A stretch of 64,000 nucleotides of DNA, from assembly GCA_036785705.1 (NCBI GenBank), contig JAWUZG010000006.1, forward strand, positions 186,001-250,000, in the 5' to 3' direction. Position numbers and translations under genes: made by a program. Below are positions 50,801 through 64,000 of this stretch, in pieces (the first letter of the stretch is position 1; every line of letters begins with the position of its first letter). Below the pieces are notes generated by a model. It was not told the DNA's origin. It did not search any database and saw nothing but the letters and a program-made list of their open reading frames with translations. The stretch comes from Acanthornis magna. Taxonomy: Eukaryota; Chordata; Aves; Passeriformes; Acanthizidae.

Positions 50801-53157
50801 CACTTTATATTGCTTATTGTTGCTTTTATCACTTTATTGCTTTTGTTACTTTTTCATGTGGGAAATGTTTTGATTAGATAGAATACACCCTCAGAGATTC
50901 ATCCTTGTCTTTCACAATAGCTATCTCTGCATTTACAGCAATAATGCAATCTCCATAATCCTGAATTTGTAGAATTTTCTCATTATTTTATCATAGTACC
51001 TTCACTAGCACTTATCATTCTCTAACACACGAAGCCAGCTTAGCAATTATTGTATTACTGTATTACTACCATTTAACAGTGAGTTGTAATGTTTGTGACA
51101 AAAATAGAAAATTGGACCAGAATCTAAATTTCCATAACAGAATGCATCATTGTGGCAACATTAAGAGCACACTTTAGTGAACCTTTAGTATTCATCTGTA
51201 CCTGTGACTACCATGGTGTTTCTGGACCAAGATTCTGACTGAAATGTTTCCCAAGAATGCTCTAAGCAAGCAAGGAGGCAGATTCTTTCTAACAGTTGCT
51301 TAACATAGTCTACTTGAGGTTCTTTCATGGTACATCTACAACTTAAACAGGTGCTTCTAAGCAAGTCAAATTTATTTCAACAACTAATATTCCATTCAAT
51401 CCAAATATCAGCCAAAGCAGCTGAACTGTGACATTGGCCAGCTGGCTGCATGCAGATGAGCAGGTACAGTCTATATTGGGGTGTATTCTGGAACAGCTGT
51501 GCTGCTGGAGACAATGTGGGCGAGTTTACAGGTGCAACGCACGCCTCAGCTAAGAGCTGAGACAGCTTTATGTTAGACATGTGCAGGGTGGGTGAAGGGT
51601 GCTGACTCAGCCACCTCAGATGACAGGAAGGGGCAGGTAGGACTCTCCCAAGGCAGAAGGACTCCCCAACAGAATACAGATGTGATCAGGTAAAATCTTT
51701 ATGTTTCTCTTTCCCCAAAGGACGTACCTGCCTACCCTATATACAAATAACAGCCTATAGTTGTTGGCTGGATCCAAACACCTGTGCAGACCTGCCTGTC
51801 ACATAAAAGCATTCTTTCGCCTGCATACTAGCTCTCAAATGACAAATTATGCTCATTTTTTGCCAGGCTGGGCGTGAACAAATTGCAGTGCTTTGACTTT
51901 CCACCAACGCAGCCCTCTGCTAAGAACGCTGCAAACAACAGCCATCACACTGAATTCAGTCCCATCTGTATCTTATGCGGCGTTTTTACAAAAACAATCA
52001 TTATCTGTAAATTTACCAGGAAATGACACAGAATAGACCTAGGTCAAAATCTGAAGCAGAGTAACTGAACTCTCACAGAGGAAATTAATTTCAGAGAAGA
52101 ACCAAAATATTTTAGGAAGGGGCTAAACAGCTTGGTTTCTTCCTGTTCAATTGTAATGCCAAATTGTAATCACTAATCTGCTCCTCAGCATAATCTAGAA
52201 AATACATGTTTTACCATGCAATTCTTAAGCTGTCAATTCATATTTAAACAAAAAGGAAATGAGCACATACATAAAAATCTGGTTTGATATCTTGAGATGA
52301 AATTGTGGCTCCATTTAATTCAATGGAAAATTTGTCATTGACTTATGTACTCAATAATGTTAGCAGGCACTTTTTCACATAAAAGACTAAACTTTCAGAA
52401 TAAGCATGAAGGGACTGGCTTTGAAACTAAATTCAGGATTTCTTATTACTTTTGTTCCTCTCCCTCCAAAAGAAAAGAGAAATCAATATGGGTTAATTCA
52501 ATGTTTATATTTCTGTCATCCTGTTTTAAATCTAAAGTGAAAGGGGTTGTTTTAACATTGCAAATGCTTCTTTCCTCCATAGAACTATAGATCAAGGTTT
52601 GACATATGAAAAGCATAACTCTATAGGGAAACTAAAAAATATTTGAAGTATTTTTTCATCATCTTTGAACACATGGAGTTCATTGCATAGATTTATTACT
52701 ATTAACTCACAATGTGTGCACTCACACATTTTTTTATTTTTGTGTCCTGTTCTTTCTTATTTTATCTGTGTCAGCCACCTCCCTTTTCTCCACATAAATC
52801 CCTACTTAGCCAACATCTGCACCAGTCCAAAAGGCAGGGCAATGATGAGGGCAGCAGGAAACACTATTTCCTAGGCGTAACTGGCTTTCACAGTTAACGG
52901 TATCTTTTAGTGCTGGATAACTTCCTTTGTTGCCAAGGGATGTTTCTCGGGAGTGGTCAGAGTAATGAGACCTTGGAAAAGAGGCAGGCATGACCTTCTT
53001 TTGCCTGCACACAACATTCCCTGAATAAACCCTCAAAGTTCCCTACCTGATCTAGGAAGAATGAAGACTGAATTGAGGCTAATACTGAAGAGCTCATTGA
53101 AAAACAAGTGAAAGTGACAACAGTTCCTTTTCTCCCTTTGGTTTTAGTTCTTTCTCT
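47856..53157. other. AT-rich non-coding spacer sequence
   Basis: No gene is supported. A 70-codon minus-strand frame at 49,236-49,448 is leucine-rich and membrane-like, which is common in chance frames. Around 53,041-53,100 a splice-like acceptor/donor pair on the minus strand encloses only 38 nt. Confidence 0.5.
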
Positions 53158-53322
53158 AAGTTTTTTTGGGGGTTTTTTGGTTTCGTTTTTTGGTTGGGTT
53201 TTTTTTTTGGGGGGGGGTATTTGGTTGGTTTGGTTTTTGGGGTTTTTTTGTGGTTTTTTTGTTTTTATTTTTTTGGGTTTTTTTTTTTTTTTTTTTTTTT
53301 TTTTTGGTTTTTTTTTTTTGGT
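53158..53322. repeat. G/T-rich low-complexity tract with long T runs
   Basis: T runs up to about 30 bases are interspersed with G runs (GGGGGGGG at about 53,210). Same class as the tracts at 8,836 and 34,722. The three long frames over it are compositional. Confidence 0.92.
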
Positions 53323-54489
53323 GCAAATGCAGGAGAATTTATGCATTGCTTAAATAATATTAGGCAATACAACAGAAACTAGGCAATATGACCAGAGACA
53401 ATTTTTGATCACATAAAGCAGGAGTATGATTCAATCAAAAATAGTGGTACAATTTTACCTTTAAATATATTAATCCCAAAATTAACACACACCAAAGTTT
53501 GAATCGAATAATGGAATAAATAATATACAAAACAATATAAAAGACCTTTATTTGTGCTTCGAGTAACAACTGTGCACAATTACAGCCTTTTTAATTTTAA
53601 TTCTCTATTTCAAAATTTCTTTCACTTTTAAAAAATTAATTGATTTCATTTTAATGTCTATTAATGTATCTCCTGGAACCACTGAGATTATATTACTGGT
53701 AATTACCACTAACATATATATATATAGTAAATAATACCTGTATGCACCTAAGCTTCCTTTTTCCAACGTCCACTTTCACCCAGCTTATCTGCTGGTATAA
53801 AGCAAGTGCACAGCTCTACTGTTTCAGTAACACAAGGCTGATTTATATCAGCTGGGGATTTAGCCTATCTTGTTTCCATGAATTCAAACAGTATCTCACA
53901 GAGCTGTAAAGATCTCTTATACAAGTATGTAACAGAAAATGTAGAAAGCTCTAAGATGGCTGAACATTTCCTCAGAGTGCTGAGAGTTCCTTCCTGCTCA
54001 TTTCACTTGTAAGTGAGAAATAACTCTCTGATGACTTGACCTCTTCAAAAAGAAAAAAAATAAATCTGTACTGATATCTGCCAATCAGGTCAAATTGCAG
54101 AAGCAAATTTATTTTATTTACTATCCTCTGAAAACTGAAAATGATTAATAATTGCTTGCCCAAAGGCCTGAGGATAAATTCTGAAACAAACACTCCCTAG
54201 TTAGCTCAGAAAATCACCTCACCCATTTGATTTACACATCAATGTCTACTGAGGAACTAGTATGTGTTTCCTTATGTTACATCTATAAATTGTGCCACCA
54301 TTTGTTAGGATATAAATCATCAGCCTTTATAGTGTTTCAGATGATGGTATGTCATGGCTCCAAGTCATCTGTAAGACCACAAAAATAAGTATGTAGAAAC
54401 TGTCAGTATTTAACTAACTTATATAAAATCAATTTCTTGCTAAGAAAGATTAGGCATTGCATGGACATGTGGGTGTACAAAGTCCAGAT
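53323..54489. other. AT-rich spacer sequence up to the right-arm inner edge
   Basis: Nothing recognisable. A short AT dinucleotide run is at about 53,714-53,726. There is no GC-rich or microsatellite block on this side, unlike the left inner edge. Confidence 0.55.
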
Positions 54490-56749
54490 GAGACAATGTC
54501 AGTACTTCAGGCATGCTGCCAATTATTATTCAAACACCATCCCTGAAATGGATTTTCTTCCTGCAAAAGAACAATAGAGTGTTTCCTAAAATGAAACAAA
54601 ATGCTCAGTGCCGTTGTGGTTGGGGAGAAGGGAGAAAATATTAAATTATCTTATTTTGTGCATGAAAGAAAGAAACATTTCTCATAAGAGGGTACTTTAC
54701 AAGGTGGAGCAAATTGTGTCATCTTCAAACACTGACTTTTGCAGAGGCCTCAGATACGAGATGTGGATACTTTTGTCCCTTGAAGTGTGATTTTTAAGAA
54801 ATGTTGTATTTGGCAGGCTGTTATAACATGTCATGGTGCTATTAAATGCAAGTCAGAAGTTCTTTATAATTCATTAGCATTCCTTCTTGATTGGAAACTA
54901 CGCAGCCACCTGCCCCTGCTGTTATTCAGAAGTAGGAGACAAGGTAGTCGTTCAGAAAGTACCAGACTGACAAGCAGTTGGCAGGGACGAATACCAGTGT
55001 ATCAAAAAACAAGTACAAAACAAGAGCAATGAAACTACACATGATTTACTGGTCAAACTACTGATGTAAAGTGCTGGGACTTATGCAAACCTTGTTTCTG
55101 CATCAGATAACCAGTGACTCATGTCAATATCAGGCAAATTCCTTGGTTCTGGGACACTGAGTTTGACAGCAATCATGCACAAGCAAAATTGTTGCCACAC
55201 TAGTTGTTACAACACTCATACAAATGACACAACACTCACACAAATGACATAAATACAAGAACCACCAGAGAAAACTCTTTAGCATTAAAAGGAAATCTCT
55301 ATCTAGTGTAACATATAATTTGCACATTCTACAATTCTCATCAGTGTATGCAATGTTAACTTCCAAGGATTCACCTGCATTTCTCAGCCTTAATTCTACC
55401 AAAAAATACAAGCAGTCTGACTTCTATGCATCCAGCTTGTGCCAAACATCCGTTTCTAATACCAAGAAACAAAGATTCAAAAAGAGTTCTTTGATACAAA
55501 CATCTGCATAAAGTTGATCAAAATTTAATCACTTATTTTTTCCCTTTGTCAGTTCATGCTGTAGACAGGCTGGATGGAAGCATTCCCCCTTTTGATTTCT
55601 TTACTTTGAAAATTGTATATCTCAACACTGAAATGGGGATTTTCTACAGTGTGTTACAATACTGATGTCTGTTTAGGACTGTACATCTTTTATCGACAAC
55701 ACACTGCCAAAGTCTATGACTGTGATCACTGACATTTCACATACTCAGGTCCAAAGACAGGCTGTGGCAGTCAGATTAGACCATTTGCTATGCTGTGTTC
55801 CTTAGAAATATAAAAACATATGTAGCCCCGAAAGCATAGCTAATTTAGCTGTAATACAGTTTTAAGTAATTTTAAACTTTAAAGGGATACAGAACCACCA
55901 TTTACTTCAGTACACTCAGTTACTAGCCCATATCAGAGACCTGTTTTCCCTGAGCTACTCACATACTTACAATGTGAAGCTTTTAAAAGGTGGATTTGTT
56001 GATACAAATCCAGTCATAACAGTGAGAAAAATGAAGTATTGCAAAACTGTTTTCTAATATATATATATATTTTACAACATGTGTGGCAGGCCAGTTTTCT
56101 GTGCAGAATTTGTACAAACAGCTGAAAAAAGTGTGGAAGAGGATCATGCTCTGGATTTCTTCCATTTTGAAAACCAGTAACTAAGTTTTCAAAATCCATA
56201 CACATCCTTTCATGCCTTAAAATGATTATATACCAAGTCCACAGCAATAGCTTATTTTTTTCTTGAAAAAAAGAGCACAGGAAGAATATAATTTCTAGCT
56301 GCAATTTGACCTATGAATCACATCCATAATATCTACAAAGACTTTATGTGAAAATCATTTCCCCATCACTTGCATAATACTCTTATACTATACTTGTATG
56401 CATGTAGCATATGAACACATACCTTTAATAGATTAAGTTATTAATTACAATTTCAAAGTTTATAGTTGTTGTTTTTTGATCTCTTTATAGAGGGTTGGTA
56501 AAAAAGAGACTGAAATGAATCCCGCATGAGGAAAGCAAAAAGGAAATACTGGTGAACTTATATAAAATAGGTATATAAATACTTATCTGCTCTCCTCCTG
56601 CTATTACAGAGAAGAGCAGATAAGCTGTATAGCTAAGACTGCAATTTTCTAGCCTGCAAAAAGCCCAGCATTATCACTATGCACACTCTTTCACCTCGCA
56701 CCTGTACACTATGTACAACTCTTTCAGTTTTCAAGGAACAATTTAATGC

Positions 56750-57048
56750 CCTTCATCTGGAGCTTTAGACTGGACTGTAGGAAGCATTTTTTAACTGAAA
56801 GGGGGGTCAAACACTGGAACAGCCTTTCCTAGAGAGGTAGTGAGGTCCCAAGCCTGTCAGGGTTTAAGAGGCATTTTGACAAGGCCCTTACGTACAAGCT
56901 TTGACTTGGTTGGTCCTTGGTCAGGTGGGTGGACTAGGTGATTATTGCACTTCAACTGAAATAATCTATTCTATTCTATTCTATTCTATTCTATTCTATT
57001 CTATTCTATTCTATTCTATTCTATTCTATTCTATTCTATTCTATCCCC
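56750..57048 (+). mobile_element. CR1 LINE, 5'-truncated 3' end (right-arm copy)
   Basis: Mirror copy of the left-arm CR1, now in sense orientation: CTGGAGCTTTAGACTGGACT, AACACTGGAACAGCCTTTCC, GGTGGGTGGACTAGGTGATT, CAACTGAAATAATCTATTC and about 15 TTCTA/CTATT units, then CCCATCCCATCCCAT. The tail has nearly the same length as in the left arm, notable for a microsatellite if the arms had diverged for long. Confidence 0.85.
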
Positions 57049-59645
57049 ATCCCATCCCATCCCATCTCTCCTCTAACAAGTAATAAGGAAACAGGGTATC
57101 TAGCTTAGATTCTAGCTCTTTTTAAAATTGTGTTAAAATTGTAGGGGGTCACAGCTGAGGAAATTCTGCCAATATCACACCAAAAACTTCCTGCTTCACA
57201 GTATGAAGCCTGGTACAGTGGAAATCCTATTAAGACAAATATTTACAGATAAAAATGATGTTGAATGAAAGTTTCAGTGTTCTCTTTTTCATCAGCAGTT
57301 ACGCAAATCACTTTCTGCTCTACCACAAATATTGATTTATATTAATCACAAAACCTTCATGACTTGCAGGCATGAAAGAAAATCAATACAGTAATGGTTA
57401 GTTTTCTGCTAGCCAGCACATTTGTGTGATAGAAGAGGGCACACAATGAAGCCCTGTGGTAAGTCTGTAGGTAAACGGATGAGAAATGTGAGAGCAAAAA
57501 TGTTGGTAGTGAATGGGAAGTAAATCCTTTAACAGCCCTAACACAAATATGCTTTGAATGCTGATTTTACTCCATCTCAGAAGCCTATATTTAGAATTCA
57601 GCATGGGAGAACAGCTCTAGGAACCACATTTCCACAAGGCATTTGGTACATCTCAGGCTTATTATTCAGATGTTACTGACAGATCTCCTCTCATACTCTT
57701 CATACGTAAAAATTGCCACAATGAAGCTTAATTATTCAATAGTAACAGTGCATTTCATTCATAGAAACTTCTCTGTAAAACAGACAATGCTGTGTAACTC
57801 CATGACCAATGTAACAATGTGCTCTTTAAAATAACACCTCCATGATCTCAAACATACCTGTGTCAGAAAAGTCAGCATACAGATGAATTACTACTTCTGT
57901 GTCACTGGAACTGATATAACAGGATCTGTAGCATGAAAACCAAAGCACAGATGCCAGCTGAATCACACAGCTGATAGAACGAGACTAAAAGAGAGTAAAA
58001 TACATCCATCTGTCCTGACTGAGGTACTGACTTCTTAGACTACTCTGTCTCCTGAAATGCACAAGGCCAGTGCAGTCAACAGAGATATTCTTGTTTATGT
58101 TTGCAATGAATTTTCACATAGACCTTTTTCTACTGAATTGTGCTTTACTGCTCACAAGCTGAATCTCGTTCTGCTTAAAAAAATAGTACTATTAGTCTAT
58201 GCAATTCTGTAATGGAGTAGGAAATAAAGATTATAAAAAGTCACTGAATGCACTCTCTTAAAGTGTCCCAAAATTCCTTTTGCAGATAAGAAATTTTGGG
58301 GAAAGTCAGTTTTCTTTTTGTAGTGCACCAGGGAGGCAAAACTGCATGCCACAATCTTAATTACAGTTTTACATGCTCGGAAATGAGCTATGCTGTCAGT
58401 AGTTTGTAGCTACAGTAAATGAAAGCAGAATCTACTTTTTAATGACAGAAGACAACATAAGAAAAGTATGAGTATGCATTAGTAGCACTTAAAGAGATTA
58501 TGATATGGCTGAAGATTTTTATAACATTAACTTCCAATATTAATGAATGCACATGAATTTCAGACATAACAATTTCTATTTAATTTACAAGGCTGTCAGT
58601 TTGTCTTTAAAGACAATTCAAAAGGGAAACAAAAATGACAATCACAAAAAAAATACCTATTTAAATCTTTAAATCTAATCTGTAGAACCTGCTTCACAAA
58701 TGAACTCTTTGCAGTAATGCATTCCTGTCTTGATAAAATGTTGAGATTTGCAAGGAAATGAACAGATACTATTTTCTAATTCTCTCTAGAAACCCAGAAA
58801 AGAACGGTTAGGTTCTATTGACCCTGTCTAAATGAAGCTGGAGGAACTGTCCAGAGCATATGAATATAATATAAATATAAAAATATAATAAAAACTGTAA
58901 ATTTGGAGGTGGTAGTCTTGACCAGGTTGGTTGATGTTCTTTCTACTGAGGTCTGCTTTTCTCCTGTGAAGTTACTGACTGTAATGCAGGTGAATAACAA
59001 CCAACAAGAAACTGGTAACAAAAGTGTAATGGATTATTGCATCAATGATTTCTGTGATTTCACTTAAGGTGATAATTTGCTACTAAATTCTGCTATTTAG
59101 AGGTTGAATTATCTCAAAATTGTATTGTAATTTAAACAATTGGTAAAAGTCCTAAAGTAGGAATGCTAATATAGGCTTTAGAGGGGAAGAAAAAAGCAAC
59201 AAGAAGGAAGATTTAACAAAATATTTGGAAATTTTAAAAATAATTTTACTCTGTAAGTACAAAGAAGGTGAGTACGCATTTTATGGAATTCAGTAAGCGA
59301 AAAAATTTATCTGCAACCATTATTTCTCCTTCTTTGTATACAGAACCCCTACATCATGTGAGAAATCACTGTAAAATATTTTACTAAAAACAAGACTAGT
59401 GTAATATCATGCAGCCTAAGGAAAAATTGTGGAGTTTTTATACATCAAAATGCTTTACAGAATGAAATGTTCTGGTTTTTTTTTTTTTTTTTTTTTTAAA
59501 TTTTGAAAATATAAGTGTTTTCCTGGTACTTTCAATACAAACAAAAGTACTTTGGAACAAAAGCCTCAAAACATTTAATGCAAGCACTGGAATATATTTC
59601 CCTGAGTCCTTATGTAACGTTACTTTTCAAAAAAGTCAACTTCAG

Positions 59646-59909
59646 TGCAAAACCTGCAATCCTCAAGCCCTGGAGAACTGTGGGAGCTGTAGTTCCAGCG
59701 ACTGTCACTTCACCTTCTCCGTCACCTGCAAACTCTGTGGTCAGACTCAGCCTTTTGCCAAATTCAGAATATCTCTGCACACAGAGATCTGGGGGTCAGG
59801 CAGTACAGGAGGAGTGGAGAATGAGGGAAGAACGCACCCACACACAGCTCCCACGAGGCACCAGAGCAGCACACACCTGCCACACACACCTCAAAGTCAC
59901 CTGAAATGA
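59646..59909 (+). CDS. Cysteine-rich open frame, possible zinc-ribbon exon or remnant (right-arm copy)
   Basis: Counterpart of the frame at 21,390-21,653. From an AG at 59,644-59,645, 87 codons are open to TGA at 59,907-59,909. CKTC, CGSC, SDC and CKLC are all intact, and the fold-like QPFAKFRISL segment is identical. A good consensus donor AAG|GTGAGT lies upstream (GT at 59,268-59,269), so a preceding exon is conceivable, but none with a supported frame is seen. Upstream, the T-run length puts the ATG-initiated frame of the left copy out of phase here, which argues against a conserved single-exon start. The basis is the same as for the left copy: motif pattern only. Confidence 0.22.
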   Translation, partial: CKTCNPQALENCGSCSSSDCHFTFSVTCKLCGQTQPFAKFRISLHTEIWGSGSTGGVENEGRTHPHTAPTRHQSSTHLPHTPQSHLK

Positions 59910-61600
59910 GACTCCGCAACTCAGCAAACTGTTTTCATTTTGTTTGATTCAAACTAAAGGTTTACTTTAGATTTCCATGGCAGAATATTTGCATCTGAAG
60001 GCACTGAGAGGGAGCTGAGGTTATTGGGTTTTATGACCAGAAGAGACATGAAACCAGAGACATGAATGAGGCTCTCCAGCAACTCACAGAATTCATCAGT
60101 CACGTGTTTCCTACCTTGCAAGAACTTCAGCTCCACACAGCAGCAATATTCCCTCCTGGCTAAATTCTATGCCTATGTAATTATATCCAGTTCTGCTGCA
60201 GTTAATAAAGCGGCAGGAATTTACAGCAAGGGTTAGCACACCAATCTCAGCCACCTTCAGCCTTGGTATTAAGTACAGAATATCTCCATTTATCTCATTT
60301 GTTCCTGTCATAAACATCTTTAGAAGAGTTCTACCTATTGCATAAGAATTTATTTCCTCAAATTACTACATCACGCATCAGAGTAACTTCAACACTTATT
60401 TCCTTTCAACAATTCAGATAATTATGTTTAAGGACTTAGAACAAACTTACATAAAGTCACTTTACTTTATTTATTATGTGACGGTTGCTGTATTACTCAT
60501 GAGTAACCAGAGCCTGTCACATTGCAAAATTTCATTAATAATATGTCATATATTATGCATGCATGTAGAGTTCAGCATTGTCAAATATAACCAAACAATT
60601 AATAAAACAAACGAAGAATGCATAATTGAAGTGCTAAATCTCAGAACTCAGAATTGAAATTACTAACAGAGGATTACCCATCTGCCAGGAAAATATCCAT
60701 TGTAAGCAATCCGAGTGCAGTCAACCAATCTACAGTTTTTTTAAAAATTAAGTATTGCTATTAGAAACTGATTATACTTTTTAACAGCAATAAATCCCCA
60801 TGAAATTAGTTATTGTTTACCATAGCTGTAGCATTAACCTTTTGAAGCAAATTTAGCAAATTGCTAGCTAATGCTAATGACCAATTTTGAAAGGGATTAC
60901 TCCTTAATTATATCATATACAGTAGTAGTCATAAGATAGGATCATTTTGACGCCAGCTGCATCTTAACAGGAACAGTCTGAATTGGAACGAAGAACATTA
61001 ATCCAAAATCAGTAGCTCATATAATTAGAAGGAGCATGAGGACTACTCAGATGTGGTTTTTTTGTATGACCAGGAAAGAAGAAACACCTTTGGTTTACAT
61101 TAGAATGATCATGCTCTTTTAAAAGAACAGCTAAAGCGTGAACAACTGCTCCCAAGGACCTACCTATTGTCAGACTTATGCAGTGTGCTTGCTCAATTGT
61201 TTGCTTCGTGTGACCTAACCACCAGGACACAAGGGAGCATGGGACAGCCTTATTTTCAAGGCAGACATTTATTATTTAGGAGACCCTGAGTTACAAAGCT
61301 TTTAGAAAGGACCACTAGCTTCTTTTCTTACAAAACCACCACCAACATAGCAAATAATCGCTTCAAAACCTGTTTATTCTATATAATATGTTACGAGCCA
61401 CTGCAGCTATTAGTATTAAATGCAGATTTCAGAATCTGATCAATATATGCAAGATCGTTTAATTAAATTGGTGTTAGTTTTATCTGTGGTTGAAATGGAA
61501 TAAAATGGAAAATGATTGTCACAATTCCATTGCCTCTTATTCCAAAGGAGCTGCTGGATGTGCTTTTGACCCCAACTCAGGCAGAGTTTCAGGGGGTTTC

Positions 61601-61654
61601 AGAGGGTGAAATTGTAGCAAAGAATTCAGGGGGTGAAATTGTAGCAAAGAATTC
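61601..61654. repeat. 27-bp tandem duplication (two copies), right arm
   Basis: Mirror of 19,642-19,695. The first unit starts AGAGGGTGAA where the second has AGGGGGTGAA, so one base distinguishes the copies here, whereas the left-arm copies are identical. The plus-strand frame 61,512-61,739 stays open through both units. Confidence 0.93.
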
Positions 61655-64000
61655 TTCTTACAAGAAGCAGGGATTTTCTAGCACCTCCAAGAACCAAGGA
61701 GCTCCTGCCACAACAGAAGTGCAAGAGCAATGGTTGTAGGCTGCTGCTGTGCCAACTCCGGCAACTGAAGCCATCTCCTCAACTCCAAATAAATTAAGCA
61801 CTCTCCAGCATCTTCTGTATATTCTACCCCATGCAATTAGGTCAGGAAGATGACCTAATTGCAGGGCGTAGAATAAGTAGAAGCACAAAATGTCCACATT
61901 TATGCTTGTAGAAGCAGAGTCCCCCGAAATGGGGAAAAAATCAGATCTTTCAAGCAGAAAATGAGGATATTTAGCAAAATGCAGCAATGTTCTACAGCAA
62001 GTGCAACTCACAGCAGCCATTTCTGCCCATGGCTTTGTGACATTGGCAAGTGGTTGCCACGTCACTGCCAGCACAGTGGCCTCCATCTCTTCTCCCTTAG
62101 TACAGCTGAAGAGCTGGTTTTAGAGTATGGTAGGAGCTCACTCTCTCTCCTGCAGATAACCAAGTGCTCCCTAAAGCACAAGATCTAATATGGAGGCACA
62201 AGTGGTATTTACACCAGACCTCATTTCGGGCTCATTTAAGATTGCTCTGCAGTACAAATGACAAAGTATTTGTCATATATAAATTTGCTAAAATGAAATA
62301 AAGTAAATGGCACACAAATCTCATGTAATCCCCTGGTTAATCAAAACTGCTAAAGGGCTTAAATACTTAAGGTATTACAGCTCCAACTTGAAAATCATCT
62401 TTTTTCATGTTTGTTACTTATTTTTGTGCATGGCTAAGATGAGTAAAATCTCGAACCAGAGGGATAACTACTCCCAAACACGCAGGCATTTGGATCCAGA
62501 TCTGAACTTTGTGGTTGCCCTTGCCTCCCACTGGCTGAAGCCCAAACCTCCATTACCAAGCACCCCAAACTGTGATACTGATGAGAACAGATGTGGGAAA
62601 CTTTGCTCTTACGCACATATAACTCCAAAGTTGTCATCACTTCCCTCTCCACAGCCTTGGCTGTGAATTTGTATGAAGCCCAGTGGCGCCGCAGTCCATT
62701 CTTCCCCCTCTTTATATTCATATTTTCTCCCCACTTTGAAATATATTTTCATACAATGCCAACTGGAAGCCCTCAAAGCTGGAATGCTTGCTGTCACTTA
62801 GACTATGCAAGGGAGGCAAATTTTATTGGAAACATTCCTTCCTTTCCTTTTAATTTTTGCTGCTCCCATGCTGTTGTTGGCAGCTTTAGATCCATATCAG
62901 AAGAAAAGCATGTAAAATGCATGCAGTTAGGCAGTGGTCCTCTAAGGCACTTCATGTGCACAAATATCTGCAGCTGTGCACTGCTTCTGGTCTGCAGGAG
63001 ACTTCATATGGGCACTGAGATCAGCACACATCAAATCCCTGTTATTAAACACATGTGTCTTTAAAGCAATGAGCCTTAATTCCTGTTAAGAGAGTCCAAT
63101 AATAAGAAGAAAAATAAATTATATTCACCCCTAGCAGAAGGGAAATGACAATCGCATTCTCTCTGTTCAGGTCATACCAGCCCGGAAATGCAAGAACATA
63201 AAAGACTAATAAGGCTTATAGTGAGATGTCTTAAAAATCCTGAAGTACACTTAGCATTCAAATAATACTTATAGTTTTTTCCTTTCTATATATAGCCAGA
63301 TGTCTGTTATGGCTTAACACTCTTGGTAGGCAGCAAGAACAGTCAGCTAAAAGCCAAAACTAAGTGTATTCAGATTCCTACCTGATGTATATTTTTAACC
63401 ATGAAGATGAGAAGCTGGGAACAAATTAACAGGCAAGGTATTAATCTCAAAGCACATTTATATTGAGTTTAACTGTCTTACTGAAAGCAATCCTTATAAA
63501 TTAAGGAGCACAGAGCATAACAAAGGAGAAGCTAAGTGATAATTAAGGAGTCGCTATATGCAAATGAGACTAGCTGACGCAAAAATCCACTTTGGCTTCA
63601 TGCCCTGAAATCATATGCTGCAAATGAAGTAAAAACAAGAAGGAGATTGATGGAAAAGCCAATGAATAGCAACACTTCCTCGCAATTATTATTTTTCTTT
63701 CTTATATATGAATTGAGATATAACTCCATGCTGACCTTTGAAATACATACCTAAAAAGTACAGCATTTTAGCCCTGAGTTTAGGAAATGTAATGTAAGAT
63801 AAGAGACTTAGGAAGGCATACAGCAATAATTCGCAGGAAATACTGCACTTCTGTCATGTAATTTTACAACCAACATAAATTCATATGGGTACATATTTCA
63901 GCTGGCTTCTAGAGAGCGACCCATCAGTACAAATCCCCACCGAATGGAGCAGCCATACACCTCAAAAGATATTGGCATTAGTAGAACCATATCTTGCAGC

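Larger units (their letters stand above)
54490..64000 (-). repeat. Right arm of the large inverted repeat (continues past the window end)
   Basis: Reverse complement of 17,295-26,800 at about 99% identity. The match begins around 54,490-54,505; just before it, GACAATGTCAGTACTTCAGG pairs with CCTGAAGTATTGACATTGAC on the left, and the sequences then diverge. The last bases of the window (reverse complement GCTGCAAGATATGG) still match 17,295 onward, so the arm extends further right. Differences are mostly single bases, with a few length changes at homopolymer or microsatellite sites. All left-arm subfeatures have mirror copies here. Confidence 0.97.

Overview
The window looks like bird nuclear DNA. 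It is AT-rich, almost free of long open frames, and carries 3' ends of CR1 LINEs and degraded solo LTRs of the avian endogenous-retrovirus type. The repeat families were identified by eye against remembered consensus sequences, so the avian assignment is strong but the species is unknown. No complete protein-coding gene, rRNA, tRNA or CRISPR is visible. A few short exon-like segments with usable splice signals are listed at low confidence.

The dominant structure is a very large, very similar inverted repeat. Positions 17,295-26,800 are repeated in reverse complement at about 54,490-64,000. Matched positions sum to 81,293-81,300 along the whole length, so there are almost no net gaps over 9.5 kb. 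Translating fifteen matched segments in both arms gave 22 changed residues in 1,246 codons, which is roughly 1% nucleotide divergence. The right arm is still matching when the window ends, so the true arm is longer and the left arm may continue into 1-17,294. The arms flank a single-copy spacer of about 27.7 kb.

Region by region: 1-150 is an LTR tail. 151-17,294 is AT-rich sequence with low-complexity tracts and two or three weak exon candidates on the + strand. 17,295-26,800 is the left arm, with an inserted CR1 (minus), a 27-bp tandem duplication and a cysteine-rich open frame (minus). The spacer opens with a GC-richer junction, an 820-bp pure-pyrimidine microsatellite (27,408-28,229) and a 1.1-kb CpG-island-like block (28,240-29,340). 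It then returns to AT-rich DNA with long G/T tracts, a CR1 3' end (38,885-39,328), two oppositely oriented LTRs (about 45.8 and 47.5 kb) and weak exon candidates on the minus strand. 54,490-64,000 is the right arm, with mirror copies of everything in the left arm.

No pathway can be assembled from these features. The interest lies in the architecture: near-identical arms around a spacer, a CpG island with no recognised gene, and an unusually long polypurine/polypyrimidine tract close to one inner edge of the inverted repeat.
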